DNA from: an uncultured Haemophilus sp.
Lineage (GTDB): Bacteria > Pseudomonadota > Gammaproteobacteria > Enterobacterales > Pasteurellaceae
NCBI RefSeq assembly: GCF_905207935.1
Contig: NZ_CAJLNI010000038.1
Location: 1-15,394, forward strand
Direction: 5' to 3'
Length of the DNA stretch: 15,394 bases
Positions 6,427-14,136 of the stretch are shown one piece after another. Numbering within the stretch: position 1 is the first letter of the stretch; each line of letters starts with the position of its first letter. The notes under the pieces were generated by a model that was not told where the DNA came from, made no database searches, and worked only from the letters and a program-made list of their open reading frames with translations. Both the position numbers and the translations under genes were made by a program.

Positions 6427-6446
6427 AAATAGAATGTAAAACATTC
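6427..6446 (-). terminator. Weak candidate terminator of csrA
   Basis: Stem GAATGT/ACATTC (6432-6437 and 6441-6446) with a 3-nt loop; on the - strand it is followed by TATTTATAATTT. It is short and AT-rich but correctly placed 16 nt after the csrA stop. Confidence 0.35.
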
Positions 6447-6461
6447 ATAAAACTCGTTGGT

Positions 6462-6653
6462 CTAAGATGCCCCATCTATATGTTCATCTTTTGACTGCAG
6501 AATTCGTTGGTAAATTTCCTCTCGGTGAACGGATACTTCTTTAGGCGCTTGCACACCGAGTTTGACTTGGTTTCCACGTACACTCAAAACCGTGATAGAA
6601 ATATCGTCTCCAATGAGAACACTTTCGCCAACTTTTCGAGTTAAGATTAACAT
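6462..6653 (-). CDS. csrA: Carbon storage regulator CsrA
   Basis: A 63-aa RNA-binding dimer that binds GGA-containing loops in mRNA leaders, usually blocking ribosome access, and controls central carbon metabolism and surface traits. MLILTRKVGESVLIGDDI and APKEVSVHREEIYQRI are diagnostic; Leu4 and Arg44, both needed for RNA binding in E. coli, are present. Length is typical. A strong AGGAG lies about seven bases before the ATG. As in many gamma-proteobacteria it follows alaS (78-nt gap). A weak hairpin at 6704-6724 lies in that gap, so it may be partly co-transcribed with alaS. The AAGGA in its own ribosome binding site is a possible autoregulatory target. Confidence 0.97.
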   Translation of the reverse strand: MLILTRKVGESVLIGDDISITVLSVRGNQVKLGVQAPKEVSVHREEIYQRILQSKDEHIDGAS

Positions 6654-6703
6654 CTTTTATCTCCTTAGTTTGCATTTATTAGATATCCCTATCAATCAAG
6701 TAA

Positions 6704-6724
6704 AGATCGGCATCCCACCGACCT
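6704..6724 (-). terminator. Weak hairpin between alaS and csrA (possible attenuator)
   Basis: A 7-bp stem AGATCGG/CCGACCT (6704-6710 and 6718-6724, one G-U pair) with a 7-nt loop is followed on the - strand by TTACTTGATT. The U-run is poor, so it would at most reduce read-through from alaS into csrA. Confidence 0.4.
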
Positions 6725-6731
6725 GCTTGTA

Positions 6732-9356
6732 CTACAGATTATTGCTTAACCAGTTTTGTGCGACAGTTAATGCTAGATTCACATTTTCTGGTTGGGAGCC
6801 TCCTGCCATTGCCATATCAGGGCGACCACCGCCTTTCCCACCAACTTGCTGAGCCATTAAATTCACTAGCTCACCAGCCTTCACTTTAGTAGTTAAATCG
6901 CTTGTTACGCCAACGACGAGGTTGACTTTATCATCTAAAATAGATGCAAATACAATTACGCCTGAACCAAGTTGATTTTTTAAATCATCAACCATCACAC
7001 GTAACGATTTAGTTTCAATTCCGTCTAGTTGATGTACGATTACAGAAACATTATTAATTTTAACCGCACTTTTCACTAAATCGGACCCCGCTTGCATTGC
7101 GGCTTTTTCTTTTAATCCTTGTAATTCTTTTTCTGCTTTCTTCGCTTTATCTTGAAGTTGCTGAATTTTCTCAACAAGGGTATTAACGTCAGATTTAAAT
7201 AAATCTGCACTTTGAGTAAGAATACGTTGTTGGTTATGTAACCAATTAATTGCATTTTCACCCGTTACCGCTTCAATACGACGAACACCTGCTGCAACTG
7301 CAGTTTCCGCCACAATTTTAAATAAACCGATATCACCGGTACGTTTAGCATGAATGCCACCACAAAGTTCAACGGAGAAATCACCCATTGTTAAAACACG
7401 TACCACATCAGCATATTTTTCACCGAATAACGCCATTGCACCTTTTGCTTTTGCCGCTTCGATATCCATTATGTCCGTTTGAACCACATAATTCTCACGT
7501 ACTTTTTGGTTTACCAACGTTTCAATTTCGTTAAGCTGTGCTTTGGTAATCGCTTCCGGATGAGCAAAGTCAAAACGTAATGCTGTATCGGATACTAATG
7601 ATCCTTTTTGCACTACATGGTGACCTAAAACTTGACGCAATGCGGCGTGTAATAAGTGTGTTGCAGAATGGTTAAGTGACGTTTGATGACGTCTTGCTGC
7701 ATCCACAACCGCATTGACTGTTTGTCCGACTTTTAAACTGCCTTGTTCTAACTCACCAATATGACCGAATACTTGACCATATTTTTGAGTATCTTTTACA
7801 TTAAACTGAACGCCTTGAGAGGTTAAATAACCGCTGTCACCAATTTGACCACCTGATTCCGCATAGAATGGAGTATTTTCTAAAATTACCACAGCACTCT
7901 GGCCTGCAGTAATACTCTCTACTGATTTACCATCATGGAAAAGTGCGGTCACTTTGGCTAAAGATTCTGATTCAGTATAACCTTCAAATTTCGTTTCACC
8001 TTCTACACGAATAACATTGTTGTAATCCATGCCAAATTGGCTTGCAGATTGTGCGCGTAAACGTTGTGCTTCCATTTCACGCTCAAAACCTGCTTCATCA
8101 ATTGCAATATCACGCTCACGACATACGTCAGCAGTTAAATCAAGTGGGAAGCCATAAGTATCATAAAGTTTAAAGGCAACTTCACCTGACAACACGCCAT
8201 CTTTCACTTGAGCTAGCGCATCATCTAATAAGCTTAATCCGCGCTCTAATGTACGAGCAAATTGTTCTTCTTCTAAACGAAGTAATTTTTCTACATTAGC
8301 TTGTTTTTCTTTAACTTCTTTGCCTGCTTCCGCCATGACTTCAATTAAAGTCGGCACAAGTTTATAGAAGAAGGCTTCTTTTGCCCCTAATAAGTGGCCA
8401 TGACGTACCGCACGACGAATAATACGACGTAATACATAACCGCGACCTTCGTTTGATGGAATCACGCCATCTGCAATCAAATATGCACAAGAACGAATGT
8501 GGTCTGCAATTACACGTAATGATTTGTTTGTTAAATCTGTTGTTCCTACGATTTCAGCTGTTTTCGCAATTAATTTTTGGAAAATATCGATCTCATAGTT
8601 AGAGTTTACGTGTTGTAACACGGCAGAAATACGCTCTAAACCCATCCCTGTATCAACCGATGGGCGCGGTAATTTTTCCATGGTACCATCTGCTAGACGG
8701 TTAAACTGCATGAATACCACGTTCCAAATTTCGATATAGCGGTCACCATCTTCTTCTGGAGAACCAGGAGGTCCACCCCAAATGTGATCACCGTGATCGT
8801 AGAAAATTTCAGTACATGGACCACAAGGACCTGTGTCACCCATTGCCCAGAAGTTATCTGATGCATAAGGCGCACCTTTGTTATCACCGATACGAATAAT
8901 ACGCTCTGCTGGCACACCAACTTCTTTATGCCAAATGTCATAAGCTTCATTATCAGTTTCATACACGGTTACCCATAATTTTTCTTTTGGTAACCCGAGC
9001 CATTGTGGAGAAGTTAAATATTCCCAGGCAAAATTAATCGCATCATGTTTAAAATAGTCACCAAAACTGAAGTTGCCGAGCATTTCAAAAAAAGTATGGT
9101 GACGCGCCGTATAACCGACATTTTCTAAGTCGTTATGCTTACCACCTGCGCGCACACAACGTTGTGCAGTTGTCGCACGTGAGTAAGGACGTTTATCCAT
9201 ACCAAGGAACACGTCTTTAAATTGGTTCATCCCGGCATTGGTAAAAAGCAATGTCGGATCGTTTTCAGGCACAAGTGAACTACTTGCGACGACCTGATGC
9301 CCCTTGCTATGGAAAAAATCAAGGAATGACTGTCTAATTTCTGCTGTTGTTTTCAT
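6732..9356 (-). CDS. alaS: Alanyl-tRNA synthetase
   Basis: Charges tRNA-Ala with alanine and edits mischarged Ser/Gly. 874 aa, full family length. Seen in order: the class II catalytic core (FTNAGMNQFKDVFLG, RCVRAGGKHNDLENVG, FFEMLGNFSFGDYF at 88-102, and GMGLERI near 238-243), the editing domain with Zn-binding HSATH (563-567) and CGGIH (Cys665, His669), a predicted coiled-coil linker rich in Lys/Glu (about 720-755), and the C-terminal C-Ala domain with the Gly-rich GGKGGGRPDMA (839-849). The start MKTTAEIRQSFLDFF is typical; AAGG lies about eight bases upstream. It is upstream of csrA on the same strand. Two uptake signal cores lie inside (7063-7071 and 7941-7949). I see no unusual feature. 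Confidence 0.98.
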   Translation of the reverse strand: MKTTAEIRQSFLDFFHSKGHQVVASSSLVPENDPTLLFTNAGMNQFKDVFLGMDKRPYSRATTAQRCVRAGGKHNDLENVGYTARHHTFFEMLGNFSFGDYFKHDAINFAWEYLTSPQWLGLPKEKLWVTVYETDNEAYDIWHKEVGVPAERIIRIGDNKGAPYASDNFWAMGDTGPCGPCTEIFYDHGDHIWGGPPGSPEEDGDRYIEIWNVVFMQFNRLADGTMEKLPRPSVDTGMGLERISAVLQHVNSNYEIDIFQKLIAKTAEIVGTTDLTNKSLRVIADHIRSCAYLIADGVIPSNEGRGYVLRRIIRRAVRHGHLLGAKEAFFYKLVPTLIEVMAEAGKEVKEKQANVEKLLRLEEEQFARTLERGLSLLDDALAQVKDGVLSGEVAFKLYDTYGFPLDLTADVCRERDIAIDEAGFEREMEAQRLRAQSASQFGMDYNNVIRVEGETKFEGYTESESLAKVTALFHDGKSVESITAGQSAVVILENTPFYAESGGQIGDSGYLTSQGVQFNVKDTQKYGQVFGHIGELEQGSLKVGQTVNAVVDAARRHQTSLNHSATHLLHAALRQVLGHHVVQKGSLVSDTALRFDFAHPEAITKAQLNEIETLVNQKVRENYVVQTDIMDIEAAKAKGAMALFGEKYADVVRVLTMGDFSVELCGGIHAKRTGDIGLFKIVAETAVAAGVRRIEAVTGENAINWLHNQQRILTQSADLFKSDVNTLVEKIQQLQDKAKKAEKELQGLKEKAAMQAGSDLVKSAVKINNVSVIVHQLDGIETKSLRVMVDDLKNQLGSGVIVFASILDDKVNLVVGVTSDLTTKVKAGELVNLMAQQVGGKGGGRPDMAMAGGSQPENVNLALTVAQNWLSNNL

Positions 9357-9452
9357 TGATAAAACCTTGTGTCTCTATCTCGATCACGATTTATAAAATA
9401 AGCTCACTATTCTTGCATATTTTGACCGAGAGAAAAAGGCTTTTTCACTGAT

Positions 9453-9500
9453 CTTAAAAAAGAAAACCGCACTCTACTGCATTGATTGAGAAGTGCGGTT
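9453..9500 (-). terminator. uspA terminator built from an inverted uptake-signal pair
   Basis: Arms AACCGCACT (9465-9473) and AGTGCGGTT (9492-9500) form a 9-bp stem with an 18-nt loop. The right arm is part of a perfect uptake core (9491-9499) and the left arm is a core with one mismatch. Read on the - strand the hairpin is followed by TTCTTTTTT, a good U-run. It lies 43 nt after the uspA stop. Confidence 0.8.
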
Positions 9501-9543
9501 AAAATTTACGTTATTTTAATAGGGCTAAAATAATTTTTGATCA

Positions 9544-9969
9544 CTATTCGTCGCGAAGTGGCACAACCAACATATCAATTTTAATGGTATTCATCACTTG
9601 ACGTGTTGAAGACATTAATTTACTCCAGAAATCTTGGTGATGACCTGTCACTAGTAGATCTACATCATACTGATCAATAGCGTCCGTCAAAACTTGACCT
9701 AAATCACCGCTACCGCTCAATTTTTCTTTCACTGGATAACCAGCATGTTCTGCTAAATTAATTAGTGCTTTTTGTGTCTCGCTCGAAATTCTATCTTGCA
9801 TTGATGACATATTGACATCAATCAAACCAGTATAGAGATCCGAGAAGTTTACATCTACATGGATAATGGAAAGTTGCGCATCATTGCGTTTTGCAATTCC
9901 CACGGCTTTTTTGAGTAGAAATTCACTTTCATCAGAAAGATCTACCGCAACTAAAACGTGTTTGTACAT
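9544..9969 (-). CDS. uspA: Universal stress protein UspA
   Basis: A 141-aa cytosolic dimer, one Usp domain, made in growth arrest and stress; the biochemical role is poorly defined. The start MYKHVLVAVDLSDES has the first beta strand and Asp of the fold, IIHVDV ends the second strand, and VDLLVTGHH and MLVVPLRDE form the last strands. The ATP-binding motif G-x2-G-x9-G(S/T) is absent: after TGHH the sequence is QDFWSKLMSSTRQ, placing this in the non-ATP-binding UspA class, like the H. influenzae protein. AGGAG lies seven bases before the ATG. It has its own terminator and a candidate CRP-dependent promoter in the 104-nt gap after pepP. Confidence 0.94.
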   Translation of the reverse strand: MYKHVLVAVDLSDESEFLLKKAVGIAKRNDAQLSIIHVDVNFSDLYTGLIDVNMSSMQDRISSETQKALINLAEHAGYPVKEKLSGSGDLGQVLTDAIDQYDVDLLVTGHHQDFWSKLMSSTRQVMNTIKIDMLVVPLRDE

Positions 9970-10014
9970 AATCGACTCCTTACTGATTTAATTGGCCTTT
10001 TTTTATCTAACTGC

Positions 10015-10057
10015 ATAGTAGCACTTTGGCTACAGGAAAAACTTGCACTAGATCACA
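10015..10057 (-). promoter_or_regulatory. Candidate class II CRP-dependent promoter of uspA
   Basis: On the - strand a perfect left CRP half-site and core TGTGATCTAG is followed by a degenerate right half-site GCAAG (complement of 10042-10057). A -10 TACTAT (complement of 10015-10020) follows, with no good -35. If transcription starts at about 10008, the CRP site centre is at -41.5, the class II position. Confidence 0.5.
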
Positions 10058-10060
10058 AAT

Positions 10061-10077
10061 TTGAGAATTTTTCTCAA
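10061..10077 (-). terminator. Weak hairpin over the pepP stop codon
   Basis: TTGAGAA/TTCTCAA (7 bp, short loop) read on the - strand includes the TGA stop of pepP and is followed by ATTTG. It is AT-rich with a poor U-run, so read-through into uspA is possible. Confidence 0.3.
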
Positions 10078-11366
10078 TTTTTCATTAAATTCTCAATGTC
10101 ATCGATTTCTTTTGGTGCCGCTGCTGTCAGATTTTTGTTGCCGTATTCAGTCATCAACAAGTTATCTTCAATACGCACACCAATGCCTTTATATTGAGCT
10201 GGCACATCCGCTTCTTCAGAAATATAAATGCCCGGCTCAACAGTGATGATCATGCCTACTTCAAGTGTACGGCTACGATCATTATCATAGCGACCAACAT
10301 CGTGCACATCCAAGCCAAGCCAATGACCTAAACCATGCATATAAAATTGGCGATAGGCTTTTTCTTCAATCAGCTTATCTACATCCCCTTTCAGGATACC
10401 TAAATCCACCAAGCCTTGAGTTTTAATACGAATCACTTCGTCATTTGCCAGTTTAATTGAATTACCTGGCACTAATAGCTCAATCGCGCGTTTTTGTGCT
10501 TTTAACACTAATTCATAAATCTCACGTTGTGGCTGGGTAAATTGACCATTTACAGGGAACGTACGCGTGATATCGCCTGCATACATAGCAAACTCACAGC
10601 CTGCATCAATCAACACAAGATCGCCATCTTTTAATGGTTGATCATTTTCGGTGTAGTGCAAAATACAGGCATTATCGCCTCCCGCAATAATCGAATTATA
10701 AGACGGAAATCTTGCGCCATGACGATTAAATTCATGTAGAATTTCGCTTTCAATTTCATATTCAAAACGATTTGGACGGGTCACTTGCATCGCTTTAATA
10801 TGCCCAAATGCTGTAATTTGTCCCGCTTGCTGCATTAAGCGAATTTCGTTTGGAGATTTGATTAAGCGCATTTCACTTAACATCGGCTGCCAATCAAAAA
10901 TAGCGTAAAATTTCACCGCACTTTCGGCTAATAATTTATCGCCCCAAGGATGACGATCTGCCACATGATAAAGTGCGGTCAATTTTTCCGTTAATTTTGG
11001 AAATTCAGTTTTGAAATCATCAATAGAATACGCTTCATCAACATTCAGTTTTTGCGGTGCTCGCTCAACACCTAATCGGCGACCATTCCATGTTTCAAGC
11101 AAAGGATCTCGCGGACGAAGAAATACAATCGCCTTTTCTGCATCTTCCGTTTTAATCAATAACAATGCAGCATTTGGCTCATTAAAACCCGTTAAATACC
11201 AGAAGTAACTGTCTTGACGGAAAGGAAAATCACAGTCGTTATTACGACGTTTTTCAATTTCGGAAAATAGCAACAAGGCAGAATTTGGCTGCATTTGTGC
11301 TAACACTTTTTGACGACGTTCTGTAAATTCTTCTTGCGGTAATGCCGCCATGTATGCGAGATCCAT
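10074..11366 (-). CDS. pepP: Xaa-Pro aminopeptidase (aminopeptidase P II)
   Basis: A cytosolic metallopeptidase that removes the N-terminal residue from peptides with proline in second position. 430 aa; N-terminal creatinase-like domain (FPFRQDSYFWYLTGFNEP near 47-64) and C-terminal pita-bread catalytic domain. The dinuclear Mn ligands align with E. coli PepP after a constant shift of six: Asp254 and Asp265 (LIDAGCEFAMYAGDITRTFP), His348 (HGLGHWLG), Glu377 (TVEPGIY) and Glu400 (GVRIEDN). AGGAG lies about six bases before the ATG. It sits 12 nt after ygfB, so the two form an operon. In E. coli ubiH follows pepP; here uspA does. Two uptake cores in opposite orientation lie inside (10915-10923 and 10971-10979). 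Confidence 0.96.
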   Translation of the reverse strand: MDLAYMAALPQEEFTERRQKVLAQMQPNSALLLFSEIEKRRNNDCDFPFRQDSYFWYLTGFNEPNAALLLIKTEDAEKAIVFLRPRDPLLETWNGRRLGVERAPQKLNVDEAYSIDDFKTEFPKLTEKLTALYHVADRHPWGDKLLAESAVKFYAIFDWQPMLSEMRLIKSPNEIRLMQQAGQITAFGHIKAMQVTRPNRFEYEIESEILHEFNRHGARFPSYNSIIAGGDNACILHYTENDQPLKDGDLVLIDAGCEFAMYAGDITRTFPVNGQFTQPQREIYELVLKAQKRAIELLVPGNSIKLANDEVIRIKTQGLVDLGILKGDVDKLIEEKAYRQFYMHGLGHWLGLDVHDVGRYDNDRSRTLEVGMIITVEPGIYISEEADVPAQYKGIGVRIEDNLLMTEYGNKNLTAAAPKEIDDIENLMKN

Positions 11367-11378
11367 GTTTCGCTCCTT

Positions 11379-11927
11379 TTAATGTAATATCGGTTTTATT
11401 TCTTGCGCATCATCGTTGAAATGGGTGTAAAACAACATCGCAATGGTGCGAACATATTCAATAATTTCTTCTAAGGCTTCAGCAAGCTCTTCTTCATCAT
11501 CATCTTCTTCATAACCAAGCTGACAAATATCTTGTAAATCATCTACCGCTTCGCCAATTTCGCCTTTTTCTTTATCCAATTCTGTCTGAACAAGACCTAA
11601 ACCCAGTAAAAATTGGTTTGCCCAGTCTGATAAACTGTCTGCACGGGCAAACACGCTCTCATCTTCTGTTAATCCCAATTCAAAATCAAACCCTTCTACG
11701 TCCCCTAAGGTTTTACCTATCTGTTCATAGATTTCGGTAATTGGCTGAATTAATGCGGTTGGATAAGCGTGGTTATCGTTACTGAATTGATATAAAAGTG
11801 GTAACCAACTTTGGTCTTTCAGTCCACCACAAATTAAGCCGCTTAAAAAACCATGCAATTCAGTTGCATTAATATCAATACCGGCAGATTTGAGTTGTTG
11901 ATTAAGTTCAGTTTGGGAAATTGTCAT
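11379..11927 (-). CDS. ygfB: YgfB family protein (UPF0149)
   Basis: 182 aa, soluble, largely alpha-helical. The diagnostic block is HGFLSGLICGG (25-35), with a highly acidic stretch EEDDDEEE (140-147) near the C-terminus. The molecular function is not firmly established; in Pseudomonas aeruginosa a homologue represses the amidase gene ampDh3 by counteracting the AlpA antiterminator, which may not transfer here. The frame is open upstream to 11975, but I chose the ATG at 11927 because TAGGT precedes it, and MTISQTELNQQLKSAG with 182 aa fits the Haemophilus family length. It is the first gene of an operon with pepP (12-nt gap). An extended -10 (TGCTACACT, complement of 11961-11969) is a possible promoter. 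Confidence 0.9.
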   Translation of the reverse strand: MTISQTELNQQLKSAGIDINATELHGFLSGLICGGLKDQSWLPLLYQFSNDNHAYPTALIQPITEIYEQIGKTLGDVEGFDFELGLTEDESVFARADSLSDWANQFLLGLGLVQTELDKEKGEIGEAVDDLQDICQLGYEEDDDEEELAEALEEIIEYVRTIAMLFYTHFNDDAQEIKPILH

Positions 11928-11960
11928 TGTTATACCTATAAAATCATCGAAAACTATTAA

Positions 11961-11969
11961 AGTGTAGCA
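11961..11969 (-). promoter_or_regulatory. Possible extended -10 promoter of ygfB-pepP
   Basis: On the - strand TGCTACACT is an extended -10 (TG-N-TACACT). No clear -35 is seen. It would start transcription near 11954, about 27 nt before the ygfB ATG, just after the groEL terminator. Confidence 0.3.
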
Positions 11970-11975
11970 CCACAC

Positions 11976-12022
11976 AAATAAAAATGCGATCGCATTTCTA
12001 TAAAGAAAAACGATCGCACTTT
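11976..12022 (-). terminator. Terminator of groES-groEL
   Basis: Read on the - strand, AAAGTGCGATCG (complement of 12011-12022) pairs with CGATCGCATTTT (complement of 11981-11992) as a 12-bp stem with one G-U pair and an 18-nt loop, followed by TATTTG. Alternatively the palindrome AAATGCGATCGCATTT (11982-11997) forms a smaller hairpin. The first arm is an uptake signal core with one mismatch. It starts 17 nt after the groEL stop. Confidence 0.7.
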
Positions 12023-12038
12023 CTTTCGCAAAGGGGAA

Positions 12039-13685
12039 TTACATCATTCCGCCCATGCCTCCCATACCGCCCATTCCGGCAGCACCTAAATCGGCTTTAT
12101 CATCTTTTGGAAGATCGGTAACCATACATTCTGTGGTGATCATTAAGCCCGCTACAGAAGCGGCGAATTGTAACGCTGAACGAGTTACTTTAGTTGGATC
12201 TAAAATACCCATTTCGATCATATCACCGTACTGTTCGGTACCTGCGTTATAACCAAAGTTTCCTTCGCCATTTTTAACCGCACTTGCTACAACTGATGCT
12301 TCTTCACCTGCGTTAGTGACGATTTGACGAAGTGGCGCTTCCATTGCACGTAATGCAAGTTTGATACCTACATCTTGTTCTTCGTTATCACCTTTTAAGG
12401 TTGCCGCGACTTTGGTTGCTGCACGAACTAAGGCAACACCACCACCCGCAACGATACCTTCTTCAACCGCAGCACGAGTTGCGTGTAATGCATCATCCAC
12501 ACGATCTTTTTTCTCTTTCATTTCAACTTCAGTTGCTGCACCAACTTTGATTACAGCCACACCGCCAGCAAGTTTAGCCACGCGTTCTTGAAGTTTTTCT
12601 TTGTCATAATCAGAAGTTGATTCTTCGATTTGTTGACGAATTTGCGCTACGCGACCTTTGATTTGAGCTTCATCACCCACACCATCGATGATCGTAGTAT
12701 TGTCTTTGTTGATGACTACACGTTTCGCTTGACCTAAATCTTCTAATGTCGCTTTTTCAAGTTCCATACCGATTTCTTCAGAAATCACAGTACCTGCAGT
12801 TAAGATCGCAATATCTTGTAACATTGCTTTACGACGATCACCAAAACCAGGTGCTTTCACTGCTGCAACTTTCACGATACCACGCATGGTGTTCACCACT
12901 AAAGTTGCAAGCGCTTCACCTTCGATATCTTCAGCGATAATTAATAATGGTTTACCCGCTTTTGCAACACCTTCTAATACTGGAAGTAATTCACGAATGT
13001 TTGATACTTTTTTATCCACTAAAAGAATGTATGGATTATCTAATTCAACAGTTGCCGTTTCTGGTTTGTTGATGAAATAAGGTGATAAGTAACCACGATC
13101 GAATTGCATCCCTTCCACAACTGCTAATTCATCGTCAAGACCTGTACCGTCTTCTACGGTAATCACACCTTCTTTACCTACTTTTTCCATTGCTTGAGCA
13201 ATTAATTGACCCACAATGCTGTCAGAGTTAGCAGAAATTGTCCCTACTTGCTCAATTTCTTTAGAAGTTTCACAAGGTTTAGATAAATTTTTAAGCTCAG
13301 AAACAACCGCACTTACCGCTTTATCGATACCACGTTTTAAATCCATTGGGTTCATACCTGCCGCCACTGCTTTTAAGCCTTCATTTACGATAGCTTGAGC
13401 AAGAACTGTTGCAGTCGTTGTACCATCACCCGCTGCATCATTGGCTTTAGAGGCAACCTCTTTCACCATTTGTGCACCCATATTTTCAAATTTATCTTCT
13501 AATTCAATTTCACGTGCTACAGATACACCATCTTTAGTGATGGTTGGCGCACCAAATGATTTATCTAAAATGACATTACGACCTTTAGGGCCAAGGGTCA
13601 CTTTTACTGCATCTGCTAATACATTCACGCCTTTAAGCATTTTTACGCGTGCATCGTTACCAAATTTTACGTCTTTTGCTGCCAT
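12039..13685 (-). CDS. groEL: Chaperonin GroEL (60 kDa subunit)
   Basis: A 548-aa subunit of the double-ring ATP-driven chaperonin that folds cytosolic proteins with GroES. ATP-site motifs are LGPKGRNV (31-38) and GDGTTTAT (86-93, Asp87); the equatorial DRVDDALHATRAAVEEG block carries the catalytic Asp, followed by GIVAGGG. The C-terminal GGMGGMGGMM tail is intact. Length is standard. It follows groES by 22 nt with its own AAGGA, a bicistronic operon under the sigma-32-type promoter at 14034-14062. Two uptake signal cores lie inside (12277-12285 and 13306-13314). Only one copy is in the window. Confidence 0.99.
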   Translation of the reverse strand: MAAKDVKFGNDARVKMLKGVNVLADAVKVTLGPKGRNVILDKSFGAPTITKDGVSVAREIELEDKFENMGAQMVKEVASKANDAAGDGTTTATVLAQAIVNEGLKAVAAGMNPMDLKRGIDKAVSAVVSELKNLSKPCETSKEIEQVGTISANSDSIVGQLIAQAMEKVGKEGVITVEDGTGLDDELAVVEGMQFDRGYLSPYFINKPETATVELDNPYILLVDKKVSNIRELLPVLEGVAKAGKPLLIIAEDIEGEALATLVVNTMRGIVKVAAVKAPGFGDRRKAMLQDIAILTAGTVISEEIGMELEKATLEDLGQAKRVVINKDNTTIIDGVGDEAQIKGRVAQIRQQIEESTSDYDKEKLQERVAKLAGGVAVIKVGAATEVEMKEKKDRVDDALHATRAAVEEGIVAGGGVALVRAATKVAATLKGDNEEQDVGIKLALRAMEAPLRQIVTNAGEEASVVASAVKNGEGNFGYNAGTEQYGDMIEMGILDPTKVTRSALQFAASVAGLMITTECMVTDLPKDDKADLGAAGMGGMGGMGGMM

Positions 13686-13707
13686 TTTCTTTTTTCCTTA
13701 ATTTAAA

Positions 13708-13998
13708 TTATTCCACAATCGCCAAAATATCGTTTTCAGAAATGATTAACACTTCTTCACCATCGATTTTTTCACTTTTCACGCCATAACCATCATTGAA
13801 AATGACCGTATCACCAACTTTTACATCTAAAGGTTGAACGGTACCATTTTCCAAAATACGACCTTTACCTACTGCTAATACTTTTGCACGGGTTGATTTA
13901 GTCGCTGCTGAACCGGTTAATACAATACCGCCAGCTGAAAGGGTTTCTACTTCTTCACGTTTAATGATTACACGATCGTGTAAAGGACGAATATTCAT
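13708..13998 (-). CDS. groES: Co-chaperonin GroES
   Basis: A 96-aa subunit of the heptameric lid of GroEL. Starts MNIRPLHDRVIIKR; the mobile loop with the GroEL-binding GGIVL is at 23-27 and the roof and core strands run on to ISENDILAIVE. The frame is open upstream to 14154, but that extension would run through the heat-shock promoter and has no family match, so I chose the ATG at 13998, which has AAGGA about seven bases upstream. It is the first gene of groES-groEL. Confidence 0.98.
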   Translation of the reverse strand: MNIRPLHDRVIIKREEVETLSAGGIVLTGSAATKSTRAKVLAVGKGRILENGTVQPLDVKVGDTVIFNDGYGVKSEKIDGEEVLIISENDILAIVE

Positions 13999-14033
13999 GA
14001 TTAATTTCCTTCTTATTAAAATAAAGTGTTTTA

Positions 14034-14062
14034 AATGTGGGGATAACTTTTTCGGTTTCAAG
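14034..14062 (-). promoter_or_regulatory. Sigma-32 heat-shock promoter of groES-groEL
   Basis: On the - strand CTTGAAA (complement of 14056-14062), a 13-bp spacer and CCCCACATT (complement of 14034-14042) match the RpoH consensus CTTGAAA-N13-15-CCCCATNT closely. It lies about 35 nt upstream of the groES start codon. No CIRCE repeat is seen, so control is by sigma-32 rather than HrcA. Confidence 0.9.
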
Positions 14063-14136
14063 GGGATAAATAAAAAAATTCTTGCCCTAAAAAAATTTAT
14101 GCGAGAAATGAAAATATCTCTTATACGTCTTATTTG

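Larger units (their letters stand above)
1887..13314. repeat. Dispersed DNA uptake signal sequences (12 perfect 9-mers)
   Basis: The Hin-type core AAGTGCGGT occurs on the + strand at 1887, 6287, 7941, 9491 and 10971, and as ACCGCACTT (- strand) at 2008, 3380, 5206, 7063, 10915, 12277 and 13306 (first base given; each is 9 nt). One-mismatch copies are at 6267, 9466 and 12013. These are recognised by the competence machinery of Haemophilus-type Pasteurellaceae. Most lie in coding sequence; the intergenic ones lie in hairpins. Confidence 0.92.

Noticed and set aside
8693..8962. 89-aa open frame within alaS in another frame
   Set aside because: A shadow of the alaS coding sequence with no recognisable domain or start signal.
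9410..9452. alaS promoter or operator in the gap before alaS
   Set aside because: TATAAA is present on the - strand but no -35 at acceptable spacing matches better than three of six bases.
11928..11975. 16-residue extension of YgfB
   Set aside because: The ATG at 11927 with TAGGT fits the known 182-aa length; the extension overlaps the likely promoter.
12055..13701. Several antisense open frames across groEL
   Set aside because: Long open antisense frames are expected from the codon bias of highly expressed genes; none has a start signal or domain.
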